Of a DNA stretch of 35,656 nt, positions 16,650 through 23,950 are shown piece after piece. Below the pieces are notes generated by a model. The model had not been told where the DNA came from and did not search any database. It saw nothing but the letters and a program-made list of their open reading frames with translations. Origin of the DNA: Chloroflexota bacterium (GTDB taxonomy: Bacteria; Chloroflexota; Limnocylindria; Limnocylindrales; CSP1-4); NCBI GenBank assembly GCA_003153755.1, contig PMBG01000104.1, forward strand, positions 27,682 through 63,337. The letters are read 5' to 3'. The translations under genes were made by a program, and so were the position numbers. Position 1 is the first letter of the stretch; the number at the start of each line of letters is the position of its first letter.

Positions 16650-16655
16650 TACCAT
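16650..16655 (+). promoter_or_regulatory. -10 box of lipoprotein copy A
   Basis: TACCAT sits 28 nt before the start and aligns with TACAAT at the same place before paralogous copy B. The flanking CCCAGC and the GGGGAGG ribosome-binding site are shared by both. Confidence 0.55.
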
Positions 16656-16683
16656 CCCTGTAGAGCCAACGGGGAGGATGGAA

Positions 16684-17583
16684 ATGTTGCGCTTCAGGGG
16701 ATTCGGGCTGGTCGCCGTCTTGGGTCTCGTAGTCGGTGTCGCCGGCTGTACAACCGCGTCTCCCGTGTCGAGCGCGCAGGCGGCCGATCTCCATCGTCAG
16801 GCGCAGGCGGCACTGACCCGCTGGGACGCCGCGGTGGCAGCAAGCGGCGGGGCACCGGATTTCGTGCTCGTCGGAGAGCGGACGCTCTTCGTCGGCAATG
16901 ACTGGGGCCCGAACATAGACGCCGGGAACGCCAAGGTGGCCTGGTACGCGGGGCTCTTCGTGGCCTCGGAGCCGCTCCCAACTGACGCACCACCGGCCGG
17001 CAGCATCCGCTGGCAGGACGGGACGAACCGGGCCGTGGCGGTGATCTCGGCGCAGCAGGCCCTGACCGACATGAAGACTACCGGCGGATCGCCATGCCCC
17101 ACCTGCACGCCCCTCGAGGTTACCGGCGCCAGATTGACCACGGCGACGTTCCAGAGCAGCAAAGGTCCGGCAGAGGTCCCCGCCTGGGAGTTCAGCCTGA
17201 AGGACGCGGAGGCCAAACTCGATCAAGTGGCCGTGAAGACCCGGTTCGCGGTGCCGCCGGTACCCGGCGCGGAGGACCAGACGGGGCAGTGGGTGGGACC
17301 TTCGGTGATGTCGGCGACCGCCGGCGTGGACGGCATAACCCTCACCGTGAGCTTCGTCGGCGCTCCGGAGACCGGGGACAAAGGCTGTGGAGCCGACTAC
17401 ACGGCCGACGCCGTCGAGTCGGACAACGCGGTCGTCGTGATCGTCTACGAGCATCGAAACACTCTGCCGGTCGCGTGCACGGACGTCGGCGCAACCCGGA
17501 CGGCTCGGGTCACCCTCGCCCGTTCGTTCGGCAGCCGGACATTGATCGATCTTCAGGCCCAGCCGATATCGGTGACCAGGTAA
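16684..17583 (+). CDS. Lipoprotein of unknown function, copy A of a duplicated pair
   Basis: 299 aa. A signal peptide ends in the lipobox VAGC (Cys about 21), so the protein should be anchored outside the membrane. The rest is soluble, with the Cys pair SPCPTC and two later Cys (KGCGADY and VACTDV) that could form disulfides. I do not recognise a family. It aligns along its full length with the gene at 18598-19527; conserved blocks include WDAAVAA, PAWEFSLKD, AVESDNAVVVIVY and GSRTLIDLQAQPI. GGGGAGG is followed directly by one ATG and by a second ATG 6 nt later. The second is chosen because its spacing is right and copy B has the same arrangement. Divergent from the EamA gene. Confidence 0.85.
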   Translation: MLRFRGFGLVAVLGLVVGVAGCTTASPVSSAQAADLHRQAQAALTRWDAAVAASGGAPDFVLVGERTLFVGNDWGPNIDAGNAKVAWYAGLFVASEPLPTDAPPAGSIRWQDGTNRAVAVISAQQALTDMKTTGGSPCPTCTPLEVTGARLTTATFQSSKGPAEVPAWEFSLKDAEAKLDQVAVKTRFAVPPVPGAEDQTGQWVGPSVMSATAGVDGITLTVSFVGAPETGDKGCGADYTADAVESDNAVVVIVYEHRNTLPVACTDVGATRTARVTLARSFGSRTLIDLQAQPISVTR

Positions 17584-17631
17584 TCCGGCGGACACAGGCA
17601 CCCCGACCGACCGACCGGTCCGGCCCAGCGC

Positions 17632-18342
17632 TTATGGCAGCCAGGCCTCGGCGCTCAGCGATTGGCCCGTTCCGGACGAGTAGCAGGTTGGGATCGGGGC
17701 CGCGCCGGCTGCCTTTGACACGACCCGCCCCAACCCAAATGGCATCACGACGGCAACGGTGACGTTCTGTGTCGGCGCCGACTTGCACCAGTTGCCCCAG
17801 GTCACGATGTCGTAGATGACGCCGTTTGGGGCGAGTGTGTACACCGGGTCGCCGGTCGAGATCTCGCCGCCGCCGGCTCCCGAATCGGTGATGACGGAGC
17901 CCTTTCCGTCGAGCATCTGCGTCTGCGGCTTGCCGCGCATGCTGCAGCTCGCCGACGACACGTTCGTCGCGGTCAGGTTCGCATATGACATCCCGTTGTT
18001 GTTGTGCCAGACGTTCTCCAGCTTCAGCTGCGCGCCGGTGCACAGACCGATGGCAAGGGCCGGTAGCGGAGTAGGGGCTTTGGTGGGGGCCTTCGTAGGG
18101 GCCGGCTTCGGCGTCGGCGTCGGCGTCGGCGTGGCGATCGCGGTCGGCGCAGGTGTCGGCGTGTCCGTCGGCGCGGCCGTGGCAGCCAATACCGTTTCGG
18201 ACGGCGAGGGCCCAAAGACAAACGTGTTGGCCGGAGACGGGCTGGCGGAGCCCGAACCGCACGCCGAGGCCACGAGCGCGGCGGCCAGGATCAGGCCGGC
18301 AGTGGCGACCGATCGGCGCCCCGCGGAAAGGCTACGTGTCAT
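17632..18342 (-). CDS. DUF4232-type lipoprotein with Thr-Pro linker
   Basis: 236 aa. A signal peptide with lipobox VASAC is followed by a low-complexity Ala/Thr/Pro/Lys stretch (about residues 55-95) that should act as an extended spacer. A ~135-residue domain resembles DUF4232: LCTGAQLKLENVW, a Cys in ASCSMRGKP, then VTWGNWC and PTCYSS, giving four Cys for two disulfides. Function unknown; such proteins are common envelope lipoproteins in actinobacteria and Chloroflexota. GAGGAG precedes the ATG. It lies between the two copies of the duplicated lipoprotein but on the opposite strand, so it either interrupted the duplication or was part of a larger duplicated block and its second copy was lost. 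Confidence 0.8.
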   Translation of the reverse strand: MTRSLSAGRRSVATAGLILAAALVASACGSGSASPSPANTFVFGPSPSETVLAATAAPTDTPTPAPTAIATPTPTPTPKPAPTKAPTKAPTPLPALAIGLCTGAQLKLENVWHNNNGMSYANLTATNVSSASCSMRGKPQTQMLDGKGSVITDSGAGGGEISTGDPVYTLAPNGVIYDIVTWGNWCKSAPTQNVTVAVVMPFGLGRVVSKAAGAAPIPTCYSSGTGQSLSAEAWLP

Positions 18343-18459
18343 GCCCTCTCCTCAGGCCGGCTCGAGTGCAAAGGCAAGTGCATAGGACGCTGGCGAGCCG
18401 GTTCGGCGCATTCTGGCAGCGCCCCGCGCCCGCCGGCATCGATCCGGCAAGCGGACTGG

Positions 18460-18555
18460 ATCATGAAACGCCCGATCCGCAGGGCAGGCCGGCCGGTGGA
18501 TTCCCCATGCGAGTCTCAGGCAGAGGAGCCGCAGCTACGGACGGACGCGTGCGCC
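18460..18555 (-). pseudogene. Decayed fragment of the EamA exporter gene
   Basis: On the minus strand this stretch matches the 5' coding part of the EamA gene (about 16465-16558) with only scattered substitutions over about 70 bp. GCGCACGCG, CGTCCGTA, CTCGC, TGGGGA and GGCCGG line up in order. In the intact gene these bases encode RVRPYLLLLCLGLAWGVHWP. The reading frame is no longer used. It lies upstream of lipoprotein copy B, just as the intact EamA start lies upstream of copy A, so both were duplicated together. About 80 bp holding the EamA start are missing between short CCCAGC repeats. Confidence 0.7.
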
Positions 18556-18562
18556 CCAGCGG

Positions 18563-18568
18563 TACAAT
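18563..18568 (+). promoter_or_regulatory. -10 box of lipoprotein copy B
   Basis: TACAAT, close to the sigma-70 consensus, lies 29 nt before the start at 18598 and matches the position of TACCAT before copy A. GGGGAGG follows as ribosome-binding site. Confidence 0.55.
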
Positions 18569-18597
18569 CCCTTGCAGGGCTAAAGGGGAGGATGGAC

Positions 18598-19527
18598 ATG
18601 GCGCGCTTCAGGGGATTCGGGCTGGCTGCCGTCTTCGGTCTCGTCATCGGTGTCTCCGCCTGTACCACCGCGTCGCCCTTGTCGAGCGCGCAGGCGGCCG
18701 ATGCCCACCGTCAGGCGCAAGCGGCGCTGAGCCGCTGGGACGCCGCCGTCGCGGCAACCCGCGGAGTGCCGGGTTTCGTGCTCGTCGGCGAATCGACGGC
18801 GATGGTCGGCGATGATTGGGGCCCGAAGATAGACGGCGGCAATGCCAAGACGGCCTGGTACGCCGGCCTCTTCGTCACGGCAAGCCCGCTACCGGCAGAC
18901 GCGCCTCCGGACGGCAACGTCACGTGGCCGGAAGGGGGCTCCATGACGGTTCCGGTCATGTCGGCGCAGCAGGCTCTTGCCGAGATGAAGGCTGCCTCCG
19001 CAGGGCCATGTCCCGACTGCACGCCGCTGGAGGTCACCGGGGCGAGGCTGAAGACCTCGCAATTCCAGACGACTCGAGGTGTGGCCACTGTTCCGGCATG
19101 GGAGTTCAGCCTGAAGGATACCGACGTCAAACTCGTTCACGCCGCTGTGGGCGGCCCGTTCGTGAGGCCGCCCGAGCCGACCCCGGACGACCAGGCGACT
19201 CCCCCGCTGTGGACCGGTCTATCGGTCGAAGCGGCGACACTCGCGCCGGACGGAGTGACCCTCACCGTGGGCTTCGGCGGAGCCCAGGGCCACGGCGACA
19301 AAGCCTGCGGAGTCGACTACACGGCTGAAGCCGTCGAGTCGGACAACGCGGTCGTCGTGATCGTCTACGACCATCCGAACACCACGCCGGTCAACTGCGC
19401 GGGTGTCGGCGCGTGGCGGACGGCTCAGGTCACCCTGGCCAGACCGTTCGGCAGCCGGACCCTGATCGATCTTCAGGCCCAGCCGATCACCATGTCGCGC
19501 TCCTCGGGACCGCCGGCGGGGCCTTAG
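18598..19527 (+). CDS. Lipoprotein of unknown function, copy B of a duplicated pair
   Basis: 309 aa. It is a full-length paralogue of the protein at 16684-17583, roughly two-thirds identical by eye. Shared blocks run from MARFRGFGL through SSAQAAD, RWDAAVAA, the SAGPCPDC Cys pair, PAWEFSLKD, AVESDNAVVVIVYD and GSRTLIDLQAQPI. The lipobox is VSAC. It ends with a short extra Ser/Gly/Pro tail. As in copy A, two ATGs 6 nt apart follow GGGGAGG and the second is taken as the start. The upstream DNA contains the EamA gene remnant. Its stop lies only 7 bp from the stop of the convergent arabinofuranosidase gene, leaving no room for a separate terminator. Function unknown. Confidence 0.85.
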   Translation: MARFRGFGLAAVFGLVIGVSACTTASPLSSAQAADAHRQAQAALSRWDAAVAATRGVPGFVLVGESTAMVGDDWGPKIDGGNAKTAWYAGLFVTASPLPADAPPDGNVTWPEGGSMTVPVMSAQQALAEMKAASAGPCPDCTPLEVTGARLKTSQFQTTRGVATVPAWEFSLKDTDVKLVHAAVGGPFVRPPEPTPDDQATPPLWTGLSVEAATLAPDGVTLTVGFGGAQGHGDKACGVDYTAEAVESDNAVVVIVYDHPNTTPVNCAGVGAWRTAQVTLARPFGSRTLIDLQAQPITMSRSSGPPAGP

Positions 19528-19534
19528 CCGCCGC

Positions 19535-21049
19535 TCAGCGAGGTTCGGGCTTCGTGGCCAGCCGAACGACGCTCCACGACGCCGCCGGCAGGACAAGCTC
19601 CAGCGAATCGCCGACGATCGCCGCCTCGGGCAGTTCCCGCGGAACGACGCCTTCGGGTCGCTCGCGCGTGCTCGTTTCCCACGGGTCGCCGCCGCCGATG
19701 ACGAGCGCCTCAATCAGCCGCGCCTCCGGCCATGACCCCAGGCGCACCGCCGCGTGCGCCGTCTCCGATGCGTTGCGGTTCACCAGGAAGAGCACGAGCT
19801 CGGCCTGCGCCTCGTCCAGCGTCGCGGCCACGTCCAGCGCCGGGACTCGCCCGTACTTGCGAGTCTCGATCTCCGGTGCCTCGATCGTCGCTCGGAGCGC
19901 CGTCCCTCGGGCGTGGCGCGCGGCGAGCCGGAACGGGTGGAATACCGACGAGCGCCAGACGCCGTCGGCTTCGGCCCGGATCGGAGCGCCGGCGTTCACC
20001 AGCATCGATTGGCAGGCGCAGGTCACTCGATCGGCGTGGTTGAGCAACGAGACGATGAGTGCTCCTGTCACGACGGCGTCGCCGGCGGTGTAGGTGGACT
20101 CGCCCATCCGCCGCTCGACCGGCCAGTCCTGGGGCTTCGGCGCCTTCAGGTCCACGTCGCGCCAGACTCCCCACTCGTCCACCGAGACCGCGAGCGTGCG
20201 ATCCACGCCGCGCCTCGCCGCCGCCGCGTCCGCCTCGGCGATCGCCCGCTCGATCTCCCTGTCGAGCTCCACGCCCGAGGCGAGGAACGTCTGGATGTCG
20301 CGTTCTACCTCCTGGACGTAGATGTGGACGGCGACGTAGTCGGCGAACTCCACGGTCTCATCGAGCACGATCCGATCCCAGTCGGCCGAACTCGGCAGCC
20401 ACGGCGCGGTGTGCCCCGCGACGACCAGCTGAAGCTTCGCGTCGAACTGGCGCATGCCGCGGGCCGTCTCTGCCGCGAGCCGGCCGTACTCGACCGCGGT
20501 CTTGCGGCCGAGCTGCCAGGGTCCGTCGGGCTCGTTACCCAGGCACCACATCCGCACGCCGAACGGGTCGGGGGCGCCGTTCGCGATCCGCCGGTCCGAC
20601 AGGGTGGTTCCACCGGGGTGGTTCGAGTACTCGAGCATGTCGAGCGCCTCTTCGATGCCGCGCGTGCCCAGGTTGACCGCAAACATCGGTTCGACGCCCA
20701 CCTTCGCACACCAGTCGACGAACTCGTGAAGGCCGAAGCTGTTCGAGTCCGTCGTGTGCCAGGCGAGGTTGAGCCGGCTGGGCCGGGAGTCTCGCGGCCC
20801 CACGCCGTCTTCCCAGCGGTAGCCGGAGACGAAGTTGCCGCCCGGGTAGCGGACCACGGTCACGCCGAGCTCGCGGATCAGCGCCGCGACGTCTTCGCGG
20901 AACCCGTTCGGGTCCGAGAGCGGGCTCTCGGGCTCGAAGATGCCGCCGTATACGCACCGGCCCAGGTGCTCGACGAACGAGCCGAAGAGCCGCCGATCGA
21001 CCTCTCCGATCGCCTGGTCGCGATCGACCACCACCGTTGCCCGAACCAC
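19535..21049 (-). CDS. abfA: GH51 alpha-L-arabinofuranosidase, intracellular
   Basis: 504 aa, the usual length for single-domain bacterial GH51. It releases terminal L-arabinofuranose from arabinoxylan and arabinan oligosaccharides with retention. Visible family marks: FGSFVEHLGRCVYGGIFEP, VVRYPGGNFVSGYRWEDGVG, acid/base Glu173 in MWCLGNEPDGPWQ, and nucleophile Glu292 in VSVDEWGVW. There is no signal peptide, so it acts in the cytoplasm on imported oligosaccharides. The GTG start has GAGG 6 nt upstream; the frame continues 25 codons further up without a ribosome-binding site. It fits with the secreted GH10 xylanase 5 kb away, although no transporter lies between them. Confidence 0.93.
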   Translation of the reverse strand: MVRATVVVDRDQAIGEVDRRLFGSFVEHLGRCVYGGIFEPESPLSDPNGFREDVAALIRELGVTVVRYPGGNFVSGYRWEDGVGPRDSRPSRLNLAWHTTDSNSFGLHEFVDWCAKVGVEPMFAVNLGTRGIEEALDMLEYSNHPGGTTLSDRRIANGAPDPFGVRMWCLGNEPDGPWQLGRKTAVEYGRLAAETARGMRQFDAKLQLVVAGHTAPWLPSSADWDRIVLDETVEFADYVAVHIYVQEVERDIQTFLASGVELDREIERAIAEADAAAARRGVDRTLAVSVDEWGVWRDVDLKAPKPQDWPVERRMGESTYTAGDAVVTGALIVSLLNHADRVTCACQSMLVNAGAPIRAEADGVWRSSVFHPFRLAARHARGTALRATIEAPEIETRKYGRVPALDVAATLDEAQAELVLFLVNRNASETAHAAVRLGSWPEARLIEALVIGGGDPWETSTRERPEGVVPRELPEAAIVGDSLELVLPAASWSVVRLATKPEPR

Positions 21050-21162
21050 AGATGACCTCGCATGCGCAACATCGTCGCAGGGCAGGCTAGCATGCGGGGC
21101 GGGCGCAGCGAGCGGGACGGGCACGGCGGGCGGAACGGCGGCGGATCGTCGGATCGGCGGAA

Positions 21163-21193
21163 GAAGGACTCCCCGGCAAACGGGGAGTCCTTC
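21163..21193 (-). terminator. Terminator hairpin after the ABC exporter operon
   Basis: A perfect 12-bp stem (21163-21174 with 21182-21193) closes on a 7-nt loop, just downstream of the 57-aa gene and upstream of the GH51 gene on the same strand. There is no long T tract. Confidence 0.75.
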
Positions 21194-21229
21194 GGAAGAA
21201 CGTGATCGCGCCGGGTTCGGCGCCGCGGT

Positions 21230-21403
21230 TCAACGAGTCGCCAAAGCCCTCGCGGCGCCGACTACGAACACCACCGCTCCGATTGCGACCCCGCTCTGCC
21301 ACTGGGCCGCCGTCATCACTCCCGCGATGCCCAGGATCGCATGGGCGCCGACGACTACAGCTCCGAGCAGCGCCACCACCAGGGCTAGCTTGTGAGGAAA
21401 CAC
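21230..21403 (-). CDS. Small 57-aa membrane protein in the ABC exporter operon
   Basis: It starts at GTG 21403 with a perfect AAGGAG 7 nt upstream and ends at TGA before the terminator hairpin. The product has two hydrophobic helices (LALVVALLGAVVVGAHAIL and QWQSGVAIGAVVFVVGAARAL) joined by a short loop. I recognise no family. It lies 42 bp after the ABC permease gene and is probably co-transcribed, so it may be an accessory subunit of that exporter; this is inference. The strong ribosome-binding site and clean two-helix pattern are the reasons for calling it. Confidence 0.7.
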   Translation of the reverse strand: MFPHKLALVVALLGAVVVGAHAILGIAGVMTAAQWQSGVAIGAVVFVVGAARALATR

Positions 21404-21445
21404 AGATTTCTCCTTGCTTGGGGTGGATTGGATGTACTGCCGCGA

Positions 21446-22183
21446 TCAGGCGTCGCGGCGGCGTTCGACGACGATTGCCAGGATCGCGATCGCGATCGCG
21501 TACGAAGCAAGGACGACCGCCGCAACCGGCTGGGCGAGGAAGTCGCCGTTGGGGTCCATCACGAGCCCGCGCCCGGCGGCGCCGGGCAACCAGCGGCCGA
21601 TGTCGGGGACGAGGCCCACGATGATGTTCTCGGCGAGCAGCAGCCAGACGAGCCAGCCGACGATCACGGCAACCTGGTTTCGGACGAGGCTGCCCGTGGC
21701 GGCGCCCAGGGCCCCGAGCAGGGCTGCGTAGAGCGCGGCGCCGCCGAGAATCTGCCAGGCCTCAGACGAACTGAGCGGGAACGTGTAGCCCTTGATTGAG
21801 TACAGGTGCGCTGCGAGGGCAACCGCCGAACCGGCGGCAAGTATGCCGAACACAACGCCCACACCGGTCGCCGTCCCGAGCTTCGCGGCGACGACGCGCC
21901 AACGGCGCGGCGTGGTCAGGAAGGAATCGGTAGCGGTCCGGTGGCGATACTCGCCGGCGGAGATGATCGCGCCCAGTACGAGCACGAAGAGGGCGCCGCT
22001 GGCGCTCACATGGAGGACAGTTCGTATTCCGTGGTCGGACTCGAGATCCAGGTTGGCGTTGGACGCCAGAACGACGGCGCCCGTAACCGCAAGCCCGGTT
22101 ATCGCGACCATGGCCAGCAGCAGCCAGCCCATCGTCCTCGTGGTGCGGAGCTTAAGGATTTCGGCGGCAAACAGGTCGATCAT
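21446..22183 (-). CDS. ABC-2 type transporter permease
   Basis: 245 aa with six hydrophobic segments, the usual layout of an ABC-2 export permease. After the N-terminal ETL-like start (AAEILKLRTTRTMGWLLL) comes the typical AGEYRHRTATDSFLTTPRR loop, which is characteristic of this family. It pairs with the ATPase encoded upstream; the ATPase stop and this start overlap by 4 nt, so the two are translationally coupled. The exported substrate is unknown. Related ATPase-permease pairs export peptides, antibiotics or lipids. Control by the divergent TetR regulator is likely. Confidence 0.9.
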   Translation of the reverse strand: MIDLFAAEILKLRTTRTMGWLLLAMVAITGLAVTGAVVLASNANLDLESDHGIRTVLHVSASGALFVLVLGAIISAGEYRHRTATDSFLTTPRRWRVVAAKLGTATGVGVVFGILAAGSAVALAAHLYSIKGYTFPLSSSEAWQILGGAALYAALLGALGAATGSLVRNQVAVIVGWLVWLLLAENIIVGLVPDIGRWLPGAAGRGLVMDPNGDFLAQPVAAVVLASYAIAIAILAIVVERRRDA

Positions 22184-23073
22184 GCGTGAGCCTCGGTAGT
22201 CGTGAGATCGAGGAAGAGATCCTCGAGCGAGCGCGTCGAGGTCTCGCTCGAGAGTTCGGTCAGGGCTATGCCCGAGCCGGCCACGGCGGCGCCGACCGCA
22301 GCGGATGTAGCGCCTCTGATTACCAGGCGATCGGAGCCGTCACGACGAACAGTCCAGCCTTTGCCCGTCGCGAGTCGCTCGATCCCGTCGCAGTTCTCCG
22401 ATCGAACGACGACCGCCCTATCGGAGCCGTACAAATCCTGAGCCGAACCTTCGCGCACCACCCTGCCGCGGTCGATGATCACGATGCGATCGGCGACGAA
22501 CTCGACCTCGGTAAGGACGTGGCTCGAAAAGAGCACCGTTCGTCCCTGAGCGGCCCAGTCGCTCAGCAGACTTCGCAACCACGCCATGCCCGCTGGATCG
22601 AGGCCGTTCGCCGGCTCGTCGAGAAGGAGCACCTGCGGGTCACCGAGCAATGCGCTTGCGAGAGACAAGCGCTGCCGCATCCCCTGGGAGTAGCCGCCTG
22701 CAGCTCGATCGGCCGCGCCCGTCAGATCGACGAAGTCGAGGACCTCGTCCACCCGTTTTCGCGCAATTCCGGCCGCCCGTGCCACCACCCTCAAGTGGTC
22801 CCGGCCCGTCCTGCCGGGATCGAAACCCATCGAGTCGATCACGGCGCCTACGACTCGGCGCGGGGCCGGCAGATCGGCATACCTCCTGCCGTCGATCAGC
22901 GCCGTACCGGTGTCCGGGCTTGCCAGGCCCAGAAGGATCCGCAGTGTGGTGGTCTTTCCAGCACCGTTCGGGCCCAGGAATCCGGTGACGGCGCCGGACG
23001 GAGCGCTGAACGTCACGCCCTCCAGAGCGGTCGTCGCTCCGTACTTCTTGCTGACATCGGTGACCTCGATCAT
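22180..23073 (-). CDS. ABC exporter ATP-binding protein
   Basis: 297 aa. Walker A GPNGAGKT (34-41), signature YSQGMRQR in place of LSGGQ, Walker B LLLDEP followed by ANGLDP, and the switch His in FSSHV are all present, so it should hydrolyse ATP. The C-terminal ~85 residues form the extra domain seen in DrrA/CcmA-type drug and antibiotic exporters. It drives the permease encoded next, with which it overlaps by ATGA. CGGAG lies about 13 nt before the ATG. The upstream region contains a TTCG-CTAT-CGAA element (23097-23108) that shares CGATAG with the TetR operator candidate. Confidence 0.93.
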   Translation of the reverse strand: MIEVTDVSKKYGATTALEGVTFSAPSGAVTGFLGPNGAGKTTTLRILLGLASPDTGTALIDGRRYADLPAPRRVVGAVIDSMGFDPGRTGRDHLRVVARAAGIARKRVDEVLDFVDLTGAADRAAGGYSQGMRQRLSLASALLGDPQVLLLDEPANGLDPAGMAWLRSLLSDWAAQGRTVLFSSHVLTEVEFVADRIVIIDRGRVVREGSAQDLYGSDRAVVVRSENCDGIERLATGKGWTVRRDGSDRLVIRGATSAAVGAAVAGSGIALTELSSETSTRSLEDLFLDLTTTEAHA

Positions 23074-23096
23074 CGCTGCGTCATCTCCGGCTTCCT

Positions 23097-23108
23097 TTCG
23101 ATAGCGAA
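23097..23108. promoter_or_regulatory. Second TetR operator candidate, next to the ABC gene start
   Basis: TTCGATAGCGAA has inverted TTCG/CGAA arms and contains the same CGATAG half-site as 23137-23151. It lies 24 bp before the ABC ATPase start, where a bound repressor would block transcription. Confidence 0.4.
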
Positions 23109-23122
23109 CATTGTGTCCGGTA

Positions 23123-23152
23123 TTGGACTGACAGTGCGATAGTCGCTATCGT
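23123..23152 (+). promoter_or_regulatory. Promoter of the TetR gene
   Basis: TTGGAC (23123-23128) and TATCGT (23147-23152) are spaced by 18 bp, a good sigma-70 match. The inverted repeat at 23137-23151 lies across the spacer and -10 box, a classic position for autorepression. Confidence 0.55.
23137..23151. promoter_or_regulatory. TetR operator candidate
   Basis: CGATAG-TCG-CTATCG is a perfect inverted repeat with a 3-bp centre, placed between the divergent TetR and ABC genes. The half-site recurs at 23099-23104. Confidence 0.6.
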
Positions 23153-23238
23153 GTCGGTAGGAGGTCAACAACCAAATCGGGTCCGATGTGCTGAACGGCA
23201 CAATCGGGCGGTAAGTGTCTCGGAACAGGAGGGCGCAC

Positions 23239-23847
23239 GTGGCTCGGACGACGCCGGATCGACGAGTTCGGAAGACTCGCCAGCTTCTACGTGAGGCGCT
23301 GATGGAGCTCACCCTCGAGCGCGGGTACGACCACGTAACCATCCAGGACATCCTCGACAGGGCCGATGTGGGTCGTTCGACCTTCTACGCCCACTACCAC
23401 GACAAGGACGACCTGCTCGTCAGCGAGTTCGAGGCCTTGCACCCCGACTGGACTCAGGACCTGGAGGCCAACAAGGACGGTGGCCAGCCGGGCGCCGGGT
23501 TGCTCGAGCCATTGCGCACGGCGTTTCGGGGGGCCGGCGACAACCGTCGCCAGTTCAAGGCGATGCTCGGCAGGCAGGGCTCGGAGACAGTGAGGCGCCT
23601 CCTGCCCGAGCCGATCTCGAGGATGGTCCGCGAACTGGTCGTGGCGCGATACCCGGATCGAAGGGTCGACGATCGGGAGCTCGCGGCAGCCGTGCAGTTC
23701 ATCGTCAGCGCGTTCCTGGGGACTCTCACGTGGTGGCTGGACACGGATGCGCCGTTCACGGCGGACGAAATGTTCGAGCTTTGCCAGAAGCTGACTGTCG
23801 ACGGCGCCGCGGCGCTTTTCGGCGACCCGAGCGTCCCCGGTCGCTAG
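23239..23847 (+). CDS. TetR/AcrR-family transcriptional regulator
   Basis: 202 aa. The N-terminal DNA-binding domain is typical: RKTRQLLREALMELTLERGY, then the helix-turn-helix around residues 34-53 (VTIQDILDRADVGRSTFYAH) and YHDKDDLL. The C-terminal ligand domain (about 70-200) resembles the TetR_C_33/YfiR-like type, with VQFIVSAFLGTLTWWLD. Start is GTG 23239 with GGAGGG 6 nt upstream; an earlier frame opening at 23215 lacks a ribosome-binding site. It is divergent from the ABC exporter and probably represses both itself and the exporter through the CGATAG repeats, with the exported compound as a likely inducer. That regulatory link is inference from layout. Confidence 0.92.
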   Translation: MARTTPDRRVRKTRQLLREALMELTLERGYDHVTIQDILDRADVGRSTFYAHYHDKDDLLVSEFEALHPDWTQDLEANKDGGQPGAGLLEPLRTAFRGAGDNRRQFKAMLGRQGSETVRRLLPEPISRMVRELVVARYPDRRVDDRELAAAVQFIVSAFLGTLTWWLDTDAPFTADEMFELCQKLTVDGAAALFGDPSVPGR

Positions 23848-23950
23848 TCGCCGGGCCAGGCAGCTCGGCCCGGCCAAGTTGGACCGGGACGGCGTCTCAC
23901 CGGAGGGGTAGCGCATCGACTCCGTGGGGTAGTTCTGTCAGTCTCTCTCG

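Noticed and set aside
18343-18597. Possible small gene upstream of lipoprotein copy B
   Set aside because: The open frame here is the upstream run-on of the lipoprotein frame and overlaps the EamA gene remnant and a good promoter.
19754-21055. Plus-strand open frame of 433 codons
   Set aside because: Antisense to the GH51 gene; Arg/Val-rich with no recognisable domain.
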